A stretch of 64,000 nucleotides of DNA from an uncultured Prevotellaceae bacterium (GCA_902776195.1 CACYPF010000011.1:1-64000), one strand, 5' to 3'; positions 9,911 through 18,198 are shown, numbered from the stretch's first letter. The notes: generated by a model not told the origin, from the sequence alone. Translations and numbers: made by a program.

Positions 9911-12493
9911 TTACTTTAAAGAGTTCTTAAATTCATTAAGGCCACGAATAGCATACTCATCACCTGTCAGGTCGGAAATGAGGTTGGAGAGTTCGTCTTG
10001 TGCTGTCACAAGTTCTGCATTCAGGTCATTATATGATACTGCATACTTCGACGATAGAGCCTCTACCTGTTTGATCAGTGTTTCAATGACCTCTGAAGCA
10101 GTAGCAATAATACCACTCTGCACAGGAGTAACCCACTTCTCATGCAAGAAGTGCTTCACCTCTTCATCTGTCAGATTCTGAATAGCATGGACTGTATCTG
10201 CTTCCAGCTTTATCTTAGCAGCCTTGATGGCTTTGTTAACCTTTGTCTGCTCATCCCACAGAGCAACCATCTTCTTCAGCTTTGCCTTGGTGTCAGCCTC
10301 TATCTCATCACCCTTGGCCTTGGCGTCTTTCTTAATCTTAGCCTTGTCCATCTTGGTGTTATCGTCAGCATCCAGATACTCCTGGCTTTCATCTTCTGAG
10401 AAGCTGTCGCGAATCTCATCAACCTCACTATTGATGTCTTCAACACGCTGCTGCATATGGGCAATGTTTGCCAAATCGTCAGCAAACATCTCTTGCTGAA
10501 TCATCTCAAAGGGAATGATACGACCTTTCAGCCCATCAGGGACTTCTATCTCTTCATCACCCTTCTTCACCAGCTTGGTTGCCTCTTCAACAGTACGGGC
10601 AGCATCAAAGCCTTCTGACTGGAGCGTCTCAACGTCGTTGACAATCACCTGCCAGTTATCGCTCAATGCCTGATAGGCTGCATAACGGTCTATCAAAGGG
10701 ATGTCTTTCAGACGACGGAAAATGTCGTCTGTAATTTCGTCCTGCTCCTTCATCTCGTTCACGCTCATCACGTTGGTGATAAGCCAACGATGCAGTTCAT
10801 CCTCAAAATCTTCAAAGGCATTTATCATCTGTGCCGTGAAGGCCTTTACGTCTGCATTCTCTTTCACAGAGGCAGCAACATCTTCTACAGCCAAACGAGA
10901 ATAAGGAATATCTCCTTCTGACTTGAACAGCTGCTGATGGAGCGAAGGTAGCACATCCCAATATGGTTGCATGGTAGCGATATCGCTATTGGGGATGCCA
11001 CCATTCATCGTAGCGTAGATGTCATACTGCTCTGGAGTTTCTGAAGAATCAACATAGCGAGGAATATTCAGGTTGTAACCATTCTCACGAATTTCATCAC
11101 GACTTACAGTGCGAGAGAAGCCTGGAACAGTCTTACGATCTCGCCAAGTGTCAGATATACGTTTGATATCAGAAGCACGCAGTTTATTCTGCTTGCCTTC
11201 TTTAACAAACCCTTTCGAAGCATCGATAATCAAAACATCATCATTATCCCTATGTTGCTTCAACACCATAATAATTGTTGGAATATTTGTGCCAAAAAAA
11301 ATATTTTCTGGCAGACCGATGATAGCATCTATTTGGTTTTTTTCTATTAAACGTGCTCTTATTTGTCCCTCGCTACTATCTTCAGGAATACCACGGAACA
11401 GCACACCATGAGGCAAAACAATGGTCATGATACCATCTGACTTCAAATGGTACAGTTCGTGCAAAAGGAATGCATAGTCGGCCTTGCTTTTGGGAGCTAC
11501 ACCATATTCCTTGAAACGCGCATCATATTCTGCATCCTCAGGATTCCAATACTGAGAGTATGGGGGATTTGAAACAACAGCATCCACACGAAGCGCCTTG
11601 CCTGCATCAACGCCAGTCTTGCTGATAGGCCAGTCTTCACCAAGAGAGTCAGCACAGCGAGTATCGATGTTGCTTGGACTGATGCCTCGCATGACGAGAT
11701 TCATTCTAGTCAGGTTGTAAGTATTCTCCTTCAGTTCCTGAGCATAGTATTTCACATGATTCTTATCCTCTATATGACGTCCAACACTCTTACCAATGGT
11801 GAGCAACAACGAACCAGAACCACTGGTAGGGTCGTAAATCTCAATATTGTCCTTGGACTTATGATGTTCAGCAACAATCTCAGACATCAGGATAGCAACC
11901 TCGTGAGGGGTATAGAACTCGCCAGCCTTCTTACCTGCATTGGCAGCAAAGTTGCCAATCAGATATTCATAGACATAACCCAGCACATCATAGTCCTGTT
12001 TGCTGTCAGTAGGAATATCCTTGATATCCTTGATAATGCCTTTCAGGGCTTTGGTCTGAGCAGAAGGATTCTCGCCCAGCTTGCTCAATCCAGCCTGCAG
12101 AGTGATGAAAATCTTCTCATACACTCCTTTGAACTTGTCGCTAATCAACGAATCGAATTTGTTCAGGGCTGCACTCAAGTCCGAGACACTAAAGCTGACA
12201 TCCGGTTTCAACCATGTAGAAAAGAGATACTTATATTCGATAAAGTAACCGATATGGTCTTTGCAGTCTCCAATCAACTTCTCCATATCCGGATTACTAT
12301 AATCCTCCACGAGATAAGGCAGATAGTCATCTGTCCACTCATGTTCAGTTTTCAGGTAGTTCACCTCATTATCTGACAGGAACTTATAGAAGATAAGTCC
12401 CAGGATATAGTCTTTATATTCGTTGGCATCAATCTTTGAACGCATCTTGTTCGCAGAAGCCCAAATCTTGTTTGCTAACTGTTGTTTGTTCAT
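9911..12493 (-). CDS. hsdM: Type I restriction enzyme N6-adenine methylase subunit HsdM (long form)
   Basis: HsdM transfers a methyl group from SAM to adenine N6 in the target. An N-terminal helical HsdM_N domain (about 1-140) is followed by GEFYTPHEVA (191-200), the SAM-binding DPTSGSGSLL (221-230) and the catalytic NPPY (309-312). At 860 aa it is roughly 300 residues longer than classic HsdM. The extra C-terminal part, from about 560, is highly charged and coiled-coil-like (lysine/glutamate rich near 700-770) and may replace or extend the HsdS contact region. It lies 11 nt after a small gene and 7 nt before hsdS. Confidence 0.92.
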   Translation of the reverse strand: MNKQQLANKIWASANKMRSKIDANEYKDYILGLIFYKFLSDNEVNYLKTEHEWTDDYLPYLVEDYSNPDMEKLIGDCKDHIGYFIEYKYLFSTWLKPDVSFSVSDLSAALNKFDSLISDKFKGVYEKIFITLQAGLSKLGENPSAQTKALKGIIKDIKDIPTDSKQDYDVLGYVYEYLIGNFAANAGKKAGEFYTPHEVAILMSEIVAEHHKSKDNIEIYDPTSGSGSLLLTIGKSVGRHIEDKNHVKYYAQELKENTYNLTRMNLVMRGISPSNIDTRCADSLGEDWPISKTGVDAGKALRVDAVVSNPPYSQYWNPEDAEYDARFKEYGVAPKSKADYAFLLHELYHLKSDGIMTIVLPHGVLFRGIPEDSSEGQIRARLIEKNQIDAIIGLPENIFFGTNIPTIIMVLKQHRDNDDVLIIDASKGFVKEGKQNKLRASDIKRISDTWRDRKTVPGFSRTVSRDEIRENGYNLNIPRYVDSSETPEQYDIYATMNGGIPNSDIATMQPYWDVLPSLHQQLFKSEGDIPYSRLAVEDVAASVKENADVKAFTAQMINAFEDFEDELHRWLITNVMSVNEMKEQDEITDDIFRRLKDIPLIDRYAAYQALSDNWQVIVNDVETLQSEGFDAARTVEEATKLVKKGDEEIEVPDGLKGRIIPFEMIQQEMFADDLANIAHMQQRVEDINSEVDEIRDSFSEDESQEYLDADDNTKMDKAKIKKDAKAKGDEIEADTKAKLKKMVALWDEQTKVNKAIKAAKIKLEADTVHAIQNLTDEEVKHFLHEKWVTPVQSGIIATASEVIETLIKQVEALSSKYAVSYNDLNAELVTAQDELSNLISDLTGDEYAIRGLNEFKNSLK

Positions 12494-12504
12494 ATATTGT
12501 ATCT

Positions 12505-12762
12505 TTATTTTATTACAAATAGTTTATTCAAATCCTCATTCAGAACAACATGGTCTCTGAACGAAATACTTTCACCATCATAGACGGCAGAGACATCAAC
12601 ACCTCTGTCAACAAGTGTATCAATCAAAGCAGCATCATGAGCAGCACGAGCAGAAGGCCAGCATCGTTTACCTACCAGAGCGTTAAATTGCTCAACCAAA
12701 GCCTCTGTACTCAGTGACTTCACACCGTTCTTGACTTTCTGATATTTGTATGTTCTTGCCAT
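12505..12762 (-). CDS. Small hypothetical protein leading the hsd operon
   Basis: An 85-aa protein, basic at the N-terminus (residues 1-14) and acidic toward the end, with no motif I can name. The ATG at 12762 is 29 nt downstream of a good -7 box, and its stop is 11 nt before hsdM, so it is the first gene of the restriction operon. The length and position suggest an accessory or regulatory partner of the type I system, but nothing in the residues shows this. Codon use is like its neighbours, and the frame is clean, so it is probably a real gene. Confidence 0.65.
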   Translation of the reverse strand: MARTYKYQKVKNGVKSLSTEALVEQFNALVGKRCWPSARAAHDAALIDTLVDRGVDVSAVYDGESISFRDHVVLNEDLNKLFVIK

Positions 12763-12790
12763 ATCTACATTATTTTATTGTTTTCGTCTG

Positions 12791-12798
12791 CAAAGGTA
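12791..12798 (-). promoter_or_regulatory. -7 box of the hsd operon promoter
   Basis: The minus strand reads TACCTTTG, a match to the Bacteroidota TAnnTTTG -7 element, 29 nt before the ATG of the small leading gene. It falls just past the stop codon of the DUF1016 gene, so the -33 region would lie within that gene. Confidence 0.6.
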
Positions 12799-12802
12799 AT
12801 GT

Positions 12803-13852
12803 CTAAGTATGCAGGTTTTCTGCATCGTTCAAATTATTTTCATCTTCTGATTCGCTTAGTGATTCTTGAATCTCATGAAGTTTTCTCTGTAGTAGGGCTT
12901 TATCTGGTAAACATAGCTGATACTCGGCTACCATTGTTGGGGACAAGCTACGACTCAAAGCATATTCTACGACTGCATCATCCTTGTCTTTGCAGAGCAG
13001 AACACCTATGCTGGGATTCTCTTTGGGTTTCTTTACATCCCTATCTAATGCCTCCAAATAGAAGTTTAACTGCCCCAAGTGCTCTGGTTTGAATTTTTCC
13101 ATCTTCAACTCAAAGGCAACAAGACATTGTAATTCACGATGATAGAATAGCAAATCTATCCGGAAATCGCTGTTTCCTACCTGTAGGCGATATTCCTCAT
13201 CAATGAAAAGGAAGTCTTTCCCAAACTCCAAAACAAAGTCTTTCATTCGGGCAATCAGGGCTTTCTTCATCGTATTTTCATGTTCATAGTCCTTCCCGCC
13301 AATGAACTCTAATACATATTGATCTCTGAAGATTTGTTCTGCCTGAGGTGCTATTTCTCTCACCAGTGGTGAGATTTTTGGGGTTCCAATCTTTGAACGT
13401 TCATATAGAGATGTATCAATTTGTCTATTCAGTTCTCGCTTTGAAAGATGTTCTTTCTGGCAAAGTGTTAGATAAAAAAATCGCTCATCAGAAGACTTTG
13501 TTCGACTCATTATAATGAGATTGTTGGTCCAACTAATTTGTCTCACCAGTGGTGAGAGTTTTTCGTCAGCATCCTTATATGTCTCATAAAACTGCTTCAT
13601 GCGCCAAAGGTTTTTATCAGAAAATCCCTTGACTTCAGGACTATTCTTCTCAATATAGTCTGCTAATTGCTTAACCACACCATCACCCCATTCTGAAATT
13701 GAAATCTTGTCGGATATATACTTACCAACTCTCCAATATAAATCTATCAGAGAAGCATTAGCCAATCGAACCACTTCGCTGCGAGTATGCTGAATCATGG
13801 TTACGATTTCAGCAAATTGGTCCTTTCTATCTTGTACTATTATGTTATTCAT
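12803..13852 (-). CDS. DUF1016/YhcG-type PDDEXK nuclease-domain protein
   Basis: A 349-aa protein with the DUF1016 N-terminal helical domain (about 10-140, including LANASLIDLYWRVGKYIS) and a C-terminal PD-(D/E)xK fold: DFRIDLLFYH supplies the aspartate and LVAFELK the ExK pair, followed by GQLNFYLEALD. The usual length is 330-370 aa, so it looks complete. YhcG-like proteins are frequent inside or beside type I restriction loci; their activity is poorly defined. The start codon overlaps the WYL regulator's stop by 8 nt, which implies coupling to that gene. Confidence 0.88.
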   Translation of the reverse strand: MNNIIVQDRKDQFAEIVTMIQHTRSEVVRLANASLIDLYWRVGKYISDKISISEWGDGVVKQLADYIEKNSPEVKGFSDKNLWRMKQFYETYKDADEKLSPLVRQISWTNNLIIMSRTKSSDERFFYLTLCQKEHLSKRELNRQIDTSLYERSKIGTPKISPLVREIAPQAEQIFRDQYVLEFIGGKDYEHENTMKKALIARMKDFVLEFGKDFLFIDEEYRLQVGNSDFRIDLLFYHRELQCLVAFELKMEKFKPEHLGQLNFYLEALDRDVKKPKENPSIGVLLCKDKDDAVVEYALSRSLSPTMVAEYQLCLPDKALLQRKLHEIQESLSESEDENNLNDAENLHT

Positions 13853-14846
13853 CTTTTTTACAATACTGTTGATTCATTGCTTGAATTTTCTTCGCTATTC
13901 GGTCTCTGAAGGTTGATGGAGCAATAACTTCCATATCATCACCAAAAGAGAGTATCAGGGATTCCAATTCATTGTTTATCTTCACATTTATGGAGATAAT
14001 AGCATATCCTTTGCCCTCTTCAATAATTCGTTGTGACAAATGAAGGGGCTTAGTGCGAATATAGTTGAATCGTTTGCCTGTTACCTTAATAATTATGTCT
14101 TCTGCATCTTCATCTGGAACGGTAACGCCTATCACATCATCGAAATACTCAGAGAAATCAACCTCTGCTTCTTTATAAGGCAGGGCAACCTCTTCAAAGC
14201 TGTCAATTCTGTCAAGAGCATAGTGAGCATATGACTTATAGCCTATTGCCTGAGCGATGAGATACCAGCGATCATTGAATTGTTTCAGATGATAGGGATA
14301 GACGTTAACCGTCTGCGTATCTTTTCCATAAGGTGTATATCTGAGTTTCAACACTCTTTTGGTGAGAATAGCCTGCAATAGTTCTGAGAAATACGAAATG
14401 CCTTTCAAATCTGGGTTCGACTGGAATGATACGACTGGCGTGTTGTCTTCACTAAACAAGCCTCCCTCTATTTGCATAAGAAAAGCTCGTGCCCAATCAT
14501 AAAGAGGCTCTCCTTCAAAATCTCTCAAAACATAGATGGCATCCTGAATCTTGTGCCGTTCTTTATCATTCATGCGGACAAGATGGATGGAGAAATCGGT
14601 ATTAATATACCTATAAATACGCTGGCGGCCTTTACGGAGTTTTTCGTTTAACCTGATGCCATAATCTGTTTCCATGTTAACTATATCGTTCTGAATAGTA
14701 CGCTTTGAGACCTCAGGTTTATCAAGTCTGCGTAAAGCCTCGTTACACTCATCGACAAGGTCATCGATAGTGTAATCTCTGTAGGGATTCCTAAAGCACT
14801 CGTTCAAAACCCGATAGCGTTCTATCACTTGTTTGTCAACAGGCAT
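13845..14846 (-). CDS. WYL-domain transcriptional regulator
   Basis: The 333-aa protein has an N-terminal winged HTH (about 1-75, with VSKRTIQNDIVNMETDYG as recognition region) and a WYL domain (about 130-235), seen in RWYLIAQAIGYKSYAHYALDRI. A WCX-like C-terminal part follows. WYL proteins sense a ligand, often nucleic acid, and regulate defence loci. It starts 4 nt after the XRE gene and overlaps the DUF1016 gene, so the three form one operon facing the hsd operon. A role as regulator of the restriction genes is inferred from position. Confidence 0.85.
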   Translation of the reverse strand: MPVDKQVIERYRVLNECFRNPYRDYTIDDLVDECNEALRRLDKPEVSKRTIQNDIVNMETDYGIRLNEKLRKGRQRIYRYINTDFSIHLVRMNDKERHKIQDAIYVLRDFEGEPLYDWARAFLMQIEGGLFSEDNTPVVSFQSNPDLKGISYFSELLQAILTKRVLKLRYTPYGKDTQTVNVYPYHLKQFNDRWYLIAQAIGYKSYAHYALDRIDSFEEVALPYKEAEVDFSEYFDDVIGVTVPDEDAEDIIIKVTGKRFNYIRTKPLHLSQRIIEEGKGYAIISINVKINNELESLILSFGDDMEVIAPSTFRDRIAKKIQAMNQQYCKKDE

Positions 14847-14850
14847 ATCC

Positions 14851-15081
14851 TCAATTCTTTATCTTTGACAATAGGAACTGCTCGTATTCTCGAACTAACA
14901 GCTCTTTTATATCAACCTCCAGCAAGTCGGCTATCTTAAGCAGACTTGCAACATCGGGCTGAGAAGAGTTAGTACACCACTTGCTTACTGTAGATGGGTT
15001 AACACCCATCTGCATTGAGAGCCATCGCGCAGTACGCTTTTTCTCTACCAATACGACTTTCAGTCGGTTTATATCTTCCAT
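14851..15081 (-). CDS. XRE-family helix-turn-helix regulator
   Basis: A 76-aa single-domain Cro/CI-type DNA-binding protein. The HTH is seen in TARWLSMQMGVNPSTVSKWC (about 17-36). I start at the ATG at 15081 because a -7 box lies only 19-26 nt upstream. The longer frame to 15141 begins with TTG and would read through the promoter. First gene of the XRE-WYL-DUF1016 operon, so it may autoregulate it. Confidence 0.85.
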   Translation of the reverse strand: MEDINRLKVVLVEKKRTARWLSMQMGVNPSTVSKWCTNSSQPDVASLLKIADLLEVDIKELLVREYEQFLLSKIKN

Positions 15082-15099
15082 ACTTATAGCTTTATTCCA

Positions 15100-15107
15100 C
15101 AAAGGTA
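15100..15107 (-). promoter_or_regulatory. -7 box of the XRE-WYL-DUF1016 operon
   Basis: The minus strand reads TACCTTTG 18 nt before the ATG at 15081. It supports the short start of the XRE gene, since a start at 15141 would lie upstream of the promoter. Confidence 0.6.
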
Positions 15108-15141
15108 GTGATTTATTTTCAATTGTTTTCTGTTTTACCAA

Positions 15142-15298
15142 AACAATCTGCCAATTTTTGTCGTATTTGGCTATTTTTAACGACTTTACCTCTATATTTA
15201 TAGCCTTTTAGTTAGTCCCCGAAATGTTAAAATTTCAACTTTTTCTAATATTTCCTTGAAAAGTTATTTTTTTTAAGGTTTCAAAGAGAAAAGCTTGC
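15142..15298. other. AT-rich intergenic stretch
   Basis: No gene is supported here. It should contain the -33 region of the XRE promoter. Near its right end, 15279-15300 (GGTTTCAAAGAGAAAAGCTTGC) closely resembles 358-380 at the island's left edge, so a short dispersed sequence may be present. Confidence 0.4.
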
Positions 15299-15820
15299 TA
15301 ATATCTGCTATAGGGGTACTCCGATATCTCCCGTAGGTCATGCGGGATATTGCCATGGGGGGATAGGAGATATTCCCAAGGGGCTTGGGAGATATCGTCA
15401 TGCCCCACGGAGCCCGTACCTCCGCCCCTCAGAGCTTAGGGCTTCGACCTTTGAAGCCTAGGGCTTCGCAACCCACATGCAGTATTTTGGTAAACACAGA
15501 GATAATTTCGCAAAAACATATAACCATATAACATGACAGACCGCAACCCCCGATAAACAGAGGCTTTAAAGCATGTTATATGTTTGCTGAACATATAACA
15601 TACATATAACATGCTTCTCACACAAAAGTTATATGTATGTTACATGTATGTTACATGTTTGAGCAACATGTAACATGGCTCAATCCCTTTGTATATAGGC
15701 ATTTGAGCCACATTATGTTATATGGTTATATGTTTTTGCGAAATTCATAAGAATCAGTTACCGACTGAAGGGCAGTTCGTTACCGACTGAAGCCCCCTTT
15801 TCATACCGACTGAAGCCCTT
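15299..15820. repeat. Palindrome-rich intergenic element, copy A
   Basis: About 520 bp without a gene, with a partner at 56,542-57,069. It has three modules. First, a GC-rich stretch (15,299-15,500) of short inverted repeats that begins CTCCGATATCTCCC and ends near CAACCCACATGC. Second, a 242-bp unit bounded by perfect 31-nt terminal inverted repeats (15504-15534 and 15715-15745). Inside it are two 12-bp hairpins with 5-nt loops: 15573-15601 and 15590 arm, then 15648-15676. Third, three direct repeats of TACCGACTGAAG with a 22-23 bp period (15758-15815). No transposase or target duplication was seen. Confidence 0.8.
15504..15745. repeat. Inverted-repeat core of copy A
   Basis: Perfect 31-nt terminal inverted repeats enclose about 180 bp. 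The two internal hairpins have arms ATGTTATATGTT/AACATATAACAT and ATGTTACATGTT/AACATGTAACAT. They differ by paired changes that keep every base pair. A further 14-nt inverted repeat (AAGCATGTTATATG with CATATAACATGCTT) brackets the first hairpin. The core is nearly identical to 56829-57069, while the flanking module has diverged. Confidence 0.85.
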
Positions 15821-15834
15821 AATTGGGTCATTCC

Positions 15835-15909
15835 GATACTCTTATTCAACAATACGAGTATCTTATTAAACAATACGACTGGCAGATTTTTCATTCCGCC
15901 AGTCGTATT
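15835..15909. repeat. Two adjacent inverted repeats
   Basis: GATACTC (15835-15841) pairs with GAGTATC (15856-15862). AATACGACTGGC (15872-15883) pairs with GCCAGTCGTATT (15898-15909). Both contain AATACGA-type words, so they may be related sites. They could be a structured RNA or protein-binding sites; neither has a clear U tract on either strand. Confidence 0.6.
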
Positions 15910-16167
15910 ACCAAATAACATTATCGTGTTTGACGATAAGTGAACTACATAATATTAGCCTATTTTGCCTCATCAGTTATCAAATATCGTATCTTCAAGT
16001 GCTTTATCCGTCACGTTTGGATAACCAAATGGCAGAAGTTTATTTCAAAACCAACAAAGACATCCACCCTAATTTCTCTAATTTTCTTGAGAATCAGAGA
16101 TCTATGCGCCCCTTCTATTCTTTTTTATTTCTTCATACACGACAATATCTGAAAGTTTGCACCCTCA
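15910..16167. other. Intergenic stretch without a supported gene
   Basis: An 87-codon plus-strand frame crosses this region but needs a TTG start, has no ribosome-binding or promoter signal, and runs antisense into the next gene. I see no domain in it. It may be a decayed gene or plain spacer. Confidence 0.4.
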
Positions 16168-16755
16168 TTAATCTATTGGTCTCTTCAATTTGATTATGAT
16201 AGGAGTAGTTTCTTCACAATCAGTTTTGTCCTTTTCTGTTCGAATGATATCACCAATTGCAAAATAGTAATATAGTGGTGGCTCAAAATGAGCATCTTTC
16301 CCATTAGCGACCTTCATAAACAATTTGTTCAAGTCCTTGCATCCGAAACGGTCATTCAAGTCTTGAATGTTTTTGCGAGTGACAGGAATGAGAGCATTCT
16401 CATAGCAAGTCACGTCGATAAACCAAGAATTCTGCTCATCGTGGAAATGAATCCTTTCTACGGGACGTGTGGCGCACATAAATTCCGTAAAGGCTTCCAT
16501 GTCCATACCAAAACAGTCTCGATGGGCTGTCATCCATTCGTCAACATAATGATCCGTCAAACAATCAAAATACTGATCGTTGAATAGGCGGACCACGACT
16601 TTTCTTTTACATTGAAGAATCTCGTCTGCTTCCTCTCGGCTCAGCAAAAGGTCTAACTGCTTGATGGGTTCACATTGTGGAGCATTATACCTTGCTATGA
16701 ATTCATCCATAGCAAGGAAATACTCTCCATCTGACATCCTTTTGAACTTGCTCAT
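16168..16755 (-). CDS. ASCH-like paralogue, single domain, degenerate motif
   Basis: A 195-aa protein clearly homologous over its full length to the N-terminal parts of the genes at 16774-17628 and 22805-23818. Shared features are MSKF..M(S/T)D.EYF, LDLL.(R/S)REEA, the HFHD stretch and YYYFAIGDI. The ASCH-type GxKxxExR signature is broken here: the corresponding residues read QCKRKVVVR, losing the glycine and glutamate. It has no C-terminal DUF4357/RAMA-like domain. The ATG at 16755 matches the paralogues' starts; the frame extends upstream only through a TTG. It follows the longer paralogue by 18 nt and is probably cotranscribed. ASCH domains are thought to bind RNA or modified bases; function here is unknown. 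Confidence 0.65.
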   Translation of the reverse strand: MSKFKRMSDGEYFLAMDEFIARYNAPQCEPIKQLDLLLSREEADEILQCKRKVVVRLFNDQYFDCLTDHYVDEWMTAHRDCFGMDMEAFTEFMCATRPVERIHFHDEQNSWFIDVTCYENALIPVTRKNIQDLNDRFGCKDLNKLFMKVANGKDAHFEPPLYYYFAIGDIIRTEKDKTDCEETTPIIIKLKRPID

Positions 16756-16773
16756 AGCCAAAGTCTATGCTAT

Positions 16774-17628
16774 TTACTTTTTGTATTTTTCTTCATATAG
16801 GACCTTCAGCAAATGAAGCTGGTACAGCCAATATGGACTGGGCTGCAATGGTTTTCGGGTGTGCAGAAGTCTTTGAGTAAGAGGAGTAAGTTTATATATC
16901 TTATCCATGTATTTTACTTCGCGGTCGCTGACCACCTCAACCTGTACTTCTGGATTGTTCTTGAATATCAGCTTTGCCCCAGGCAGAATGCCCAAGTCTT
17001 TAAAATTCAGAGGTGGGCGTCTGCCGTTCTTTTCCTCTTTCTCTCCTGCTTTGTCTTGTGGCTTTTCTATTGTCTTAGGTACTTTGACAACCTTTTTGGG
17101 CTTTGTTTTCAAATCCGTATCCAATATATCTCCAATGGCAAAACAATAGAACAACGGGCGCTCTTCTGCATCTTCTTTTTCAAGTTCTTCCAATAGTTCA
17201 TCGAACTCATGGCAGTCATAACGCTTCTGCAAGTCTTCAACATTGCTCCGCGTTATGCCAATTAAAGCGTTCTCTATACATGTCACATCCAAGAACCATG
17301 ACTTGTTATAATCATGGAAATGGATTCTATGAACGGGTCGTATAGCGCACATGAATTCATTAAACGCCTCCATATCCATGCCTTCGGTATCTCGGTGTTC
17401 CGTCATCCATGCATCAACATTCTTGTCTGTAAGTCTGTTGAAGTAATAATCTGAGCATTGACGAATTTCCACTTTCTTTTCTCCGCTAAGTATCTCTTCA
17501 GCAAACTCCCTGCGCATAATCAAGTCTAGCACCTCTATTGGCTTGCACTTGGGGGCTTTGTACTTCTCCATAAACTCATCCTCCGCAGCAAAATATTCCA
17601 CGTCGGTCATAGAATCAAATTTACTCAT
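16774..17628 (-). CDS. ASCH-like domain protein with C-terminal DUF4357/RAMA-like domain
   Basis: A 284-aa protein. Residues about 33-170 form the ASCH-like region, with [23 protein letters not shown] containing GxKxxExR, then [13 protein letters not shown] and [11 protein letters not shown] lysine- and glutamate-rich linker (about 172-205) leads to a DUF4357/RAMA-like domain (about 207-284) with [28 protein letters not shown] and SPYWLYQ. RAMA domains are predicted to recognise modified DNA. The combination suggests a reader protein with two base-sensing modules, which is inference. It heads an operon with the short paralogue and has its own promoter with a shared palindromic element. Confidence 0.7.
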   Translation of the reverse strand: MSKFDSMTDVEYFAAEDEFMEKYKAPKCKPIEVLDLIMRREFAEEILSGEKKVEIRQCSDYYFNRLTDKNVDAWMTEHRDTEGMDMEAFNEFMCAIRPVHRIHFHDYNKSWFLDVTCIENALIGITRSNVEDLQKRYDCHEFDELLEELEKEDAEERPLFYCFAIGDILDTDLKTKPKKVVKVPKTIEKPQDKAGEKEEKNGRRPPLNFKDLGILPGAKLIFKNNPEVQVEVVSDREVKYMDKIYKLTPLTQRLLHTRKPLQPSPYWLYQLHLLKVLYEEKYKK

Positions 17629-17675
17629 CGCTTCAATGTTTTATACTTATACTTCTATTTTAATAAATCGTGCTG

Positions 17676-17717
17676 CAAAATTAAAACGAGGTTGTTTCAA
17701 AACATGGAACAACCTCG
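17676..17717 (-). promoter_or_regulatory. Promoter with shared palindromic element, overlapping a Fic terminator
   Basis: The minus strand reads TTTGAAACAAC, seven bases, then the -7 box TAATTTTG (17676-17683). The same arrangement occurs at 21274-21309 and 23845-23882. Here the element is the 3' arm of a 10-bp inverted repeat (CGAGGTTGTT, 17687-17696, with AACAACCTCG, 17708-17717) followed by TTTTAATTTT. One sequence may therefore both terminate the Fic transcript and act as operator for the ASCH-RAMA gene. Confidence 0.6.
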
Positions 17718-17730
17718 GGAGAAATGATCA

Positions 17731-18186
17731 TTATTCAGAAAATCCAATATCCTTACTCATTGCCTCTATCAATTCCAGTTTGATGGATTCGCTATAATCT
17801 TCGTCATTGACAATGCACCGCATCACTTCCGTCAGCAAATCACGGTCAATATGCCCAGCAGCCACATGATAGCCGATAGCCTCCATTTCCTCCATGAAGT
17901 TTTTTACCAGGTACATATAGCCATTCCTCAAGAAGAAAGACAATGTCAACGTAATAGAGATGCGTTTATTGCAATCAGCAAAATAGTGTCCTCTGCACAA
18001 ACTATACATCAGATAAGCAGCCTTGTCAGCAATCTCGGGATAATACAAGTCGTCCTGCACAAAGTCGAGAGTTGACCTGATGCCACCTTCATCGCGCACA
18101 CCAGCCATTCCGCCTCCGCTCTTTTCTACCGTTTTGTTGTAAATGGCGAGGGCTTCGTCATAATCGATATATGTGATGTTTGCCAT
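17731..18186 (-). CDS. Doc-type Fic domain protein (toxin)
   Basis: The 151-aa protein has the Fic motif HYFADCNKR at residues 67-75, in the Doc form (HxFx[D/N]xNKR) that lacks the second glycine-arginine of AMP-transferring Fic enzymes. Doc proteins phosphorylate EF-Tu and stop translation. Conserved GGIRSTLDF and the LxxxLxxxHxFxDxNKR helix are present, so it looks catalytically intact. It starts 12 nt after a DNA-binding-like gene, as toxin-antitoxin pairs do. No Phd-like antitoxin is visible; the upstream protein is the only candidate. Confidence 0.85.
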   Translation of the reverse strand: MANITYIDYDEALAIYNKTVEKSGGGMAGVRDEGGIRSTLDFVQDDLYYPEIADKAAYLMYSLCRGHYFADCNKRISITLTLSFFLRNGYMYLVKNFMEEMEAIGYHVAAGHIDRDLLTEVMRCIVNDEDYSESIKLELIEAMSKDIGFSE

Positions 18187-18198
18187 ACCTTTTCCTCC

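Noticed and set aside
15758-15815. CRISPR array
   Set aside because: The unit is only about 12 bp with 10-bp spacers that are alike, there are three or four units, and no cas genes are present.
15930-16193. 87-codon plus-strand gene
   Set aside because: TTG start, no promoter or ribosome signal, no domain, and antisense overlap with a better supported gene.
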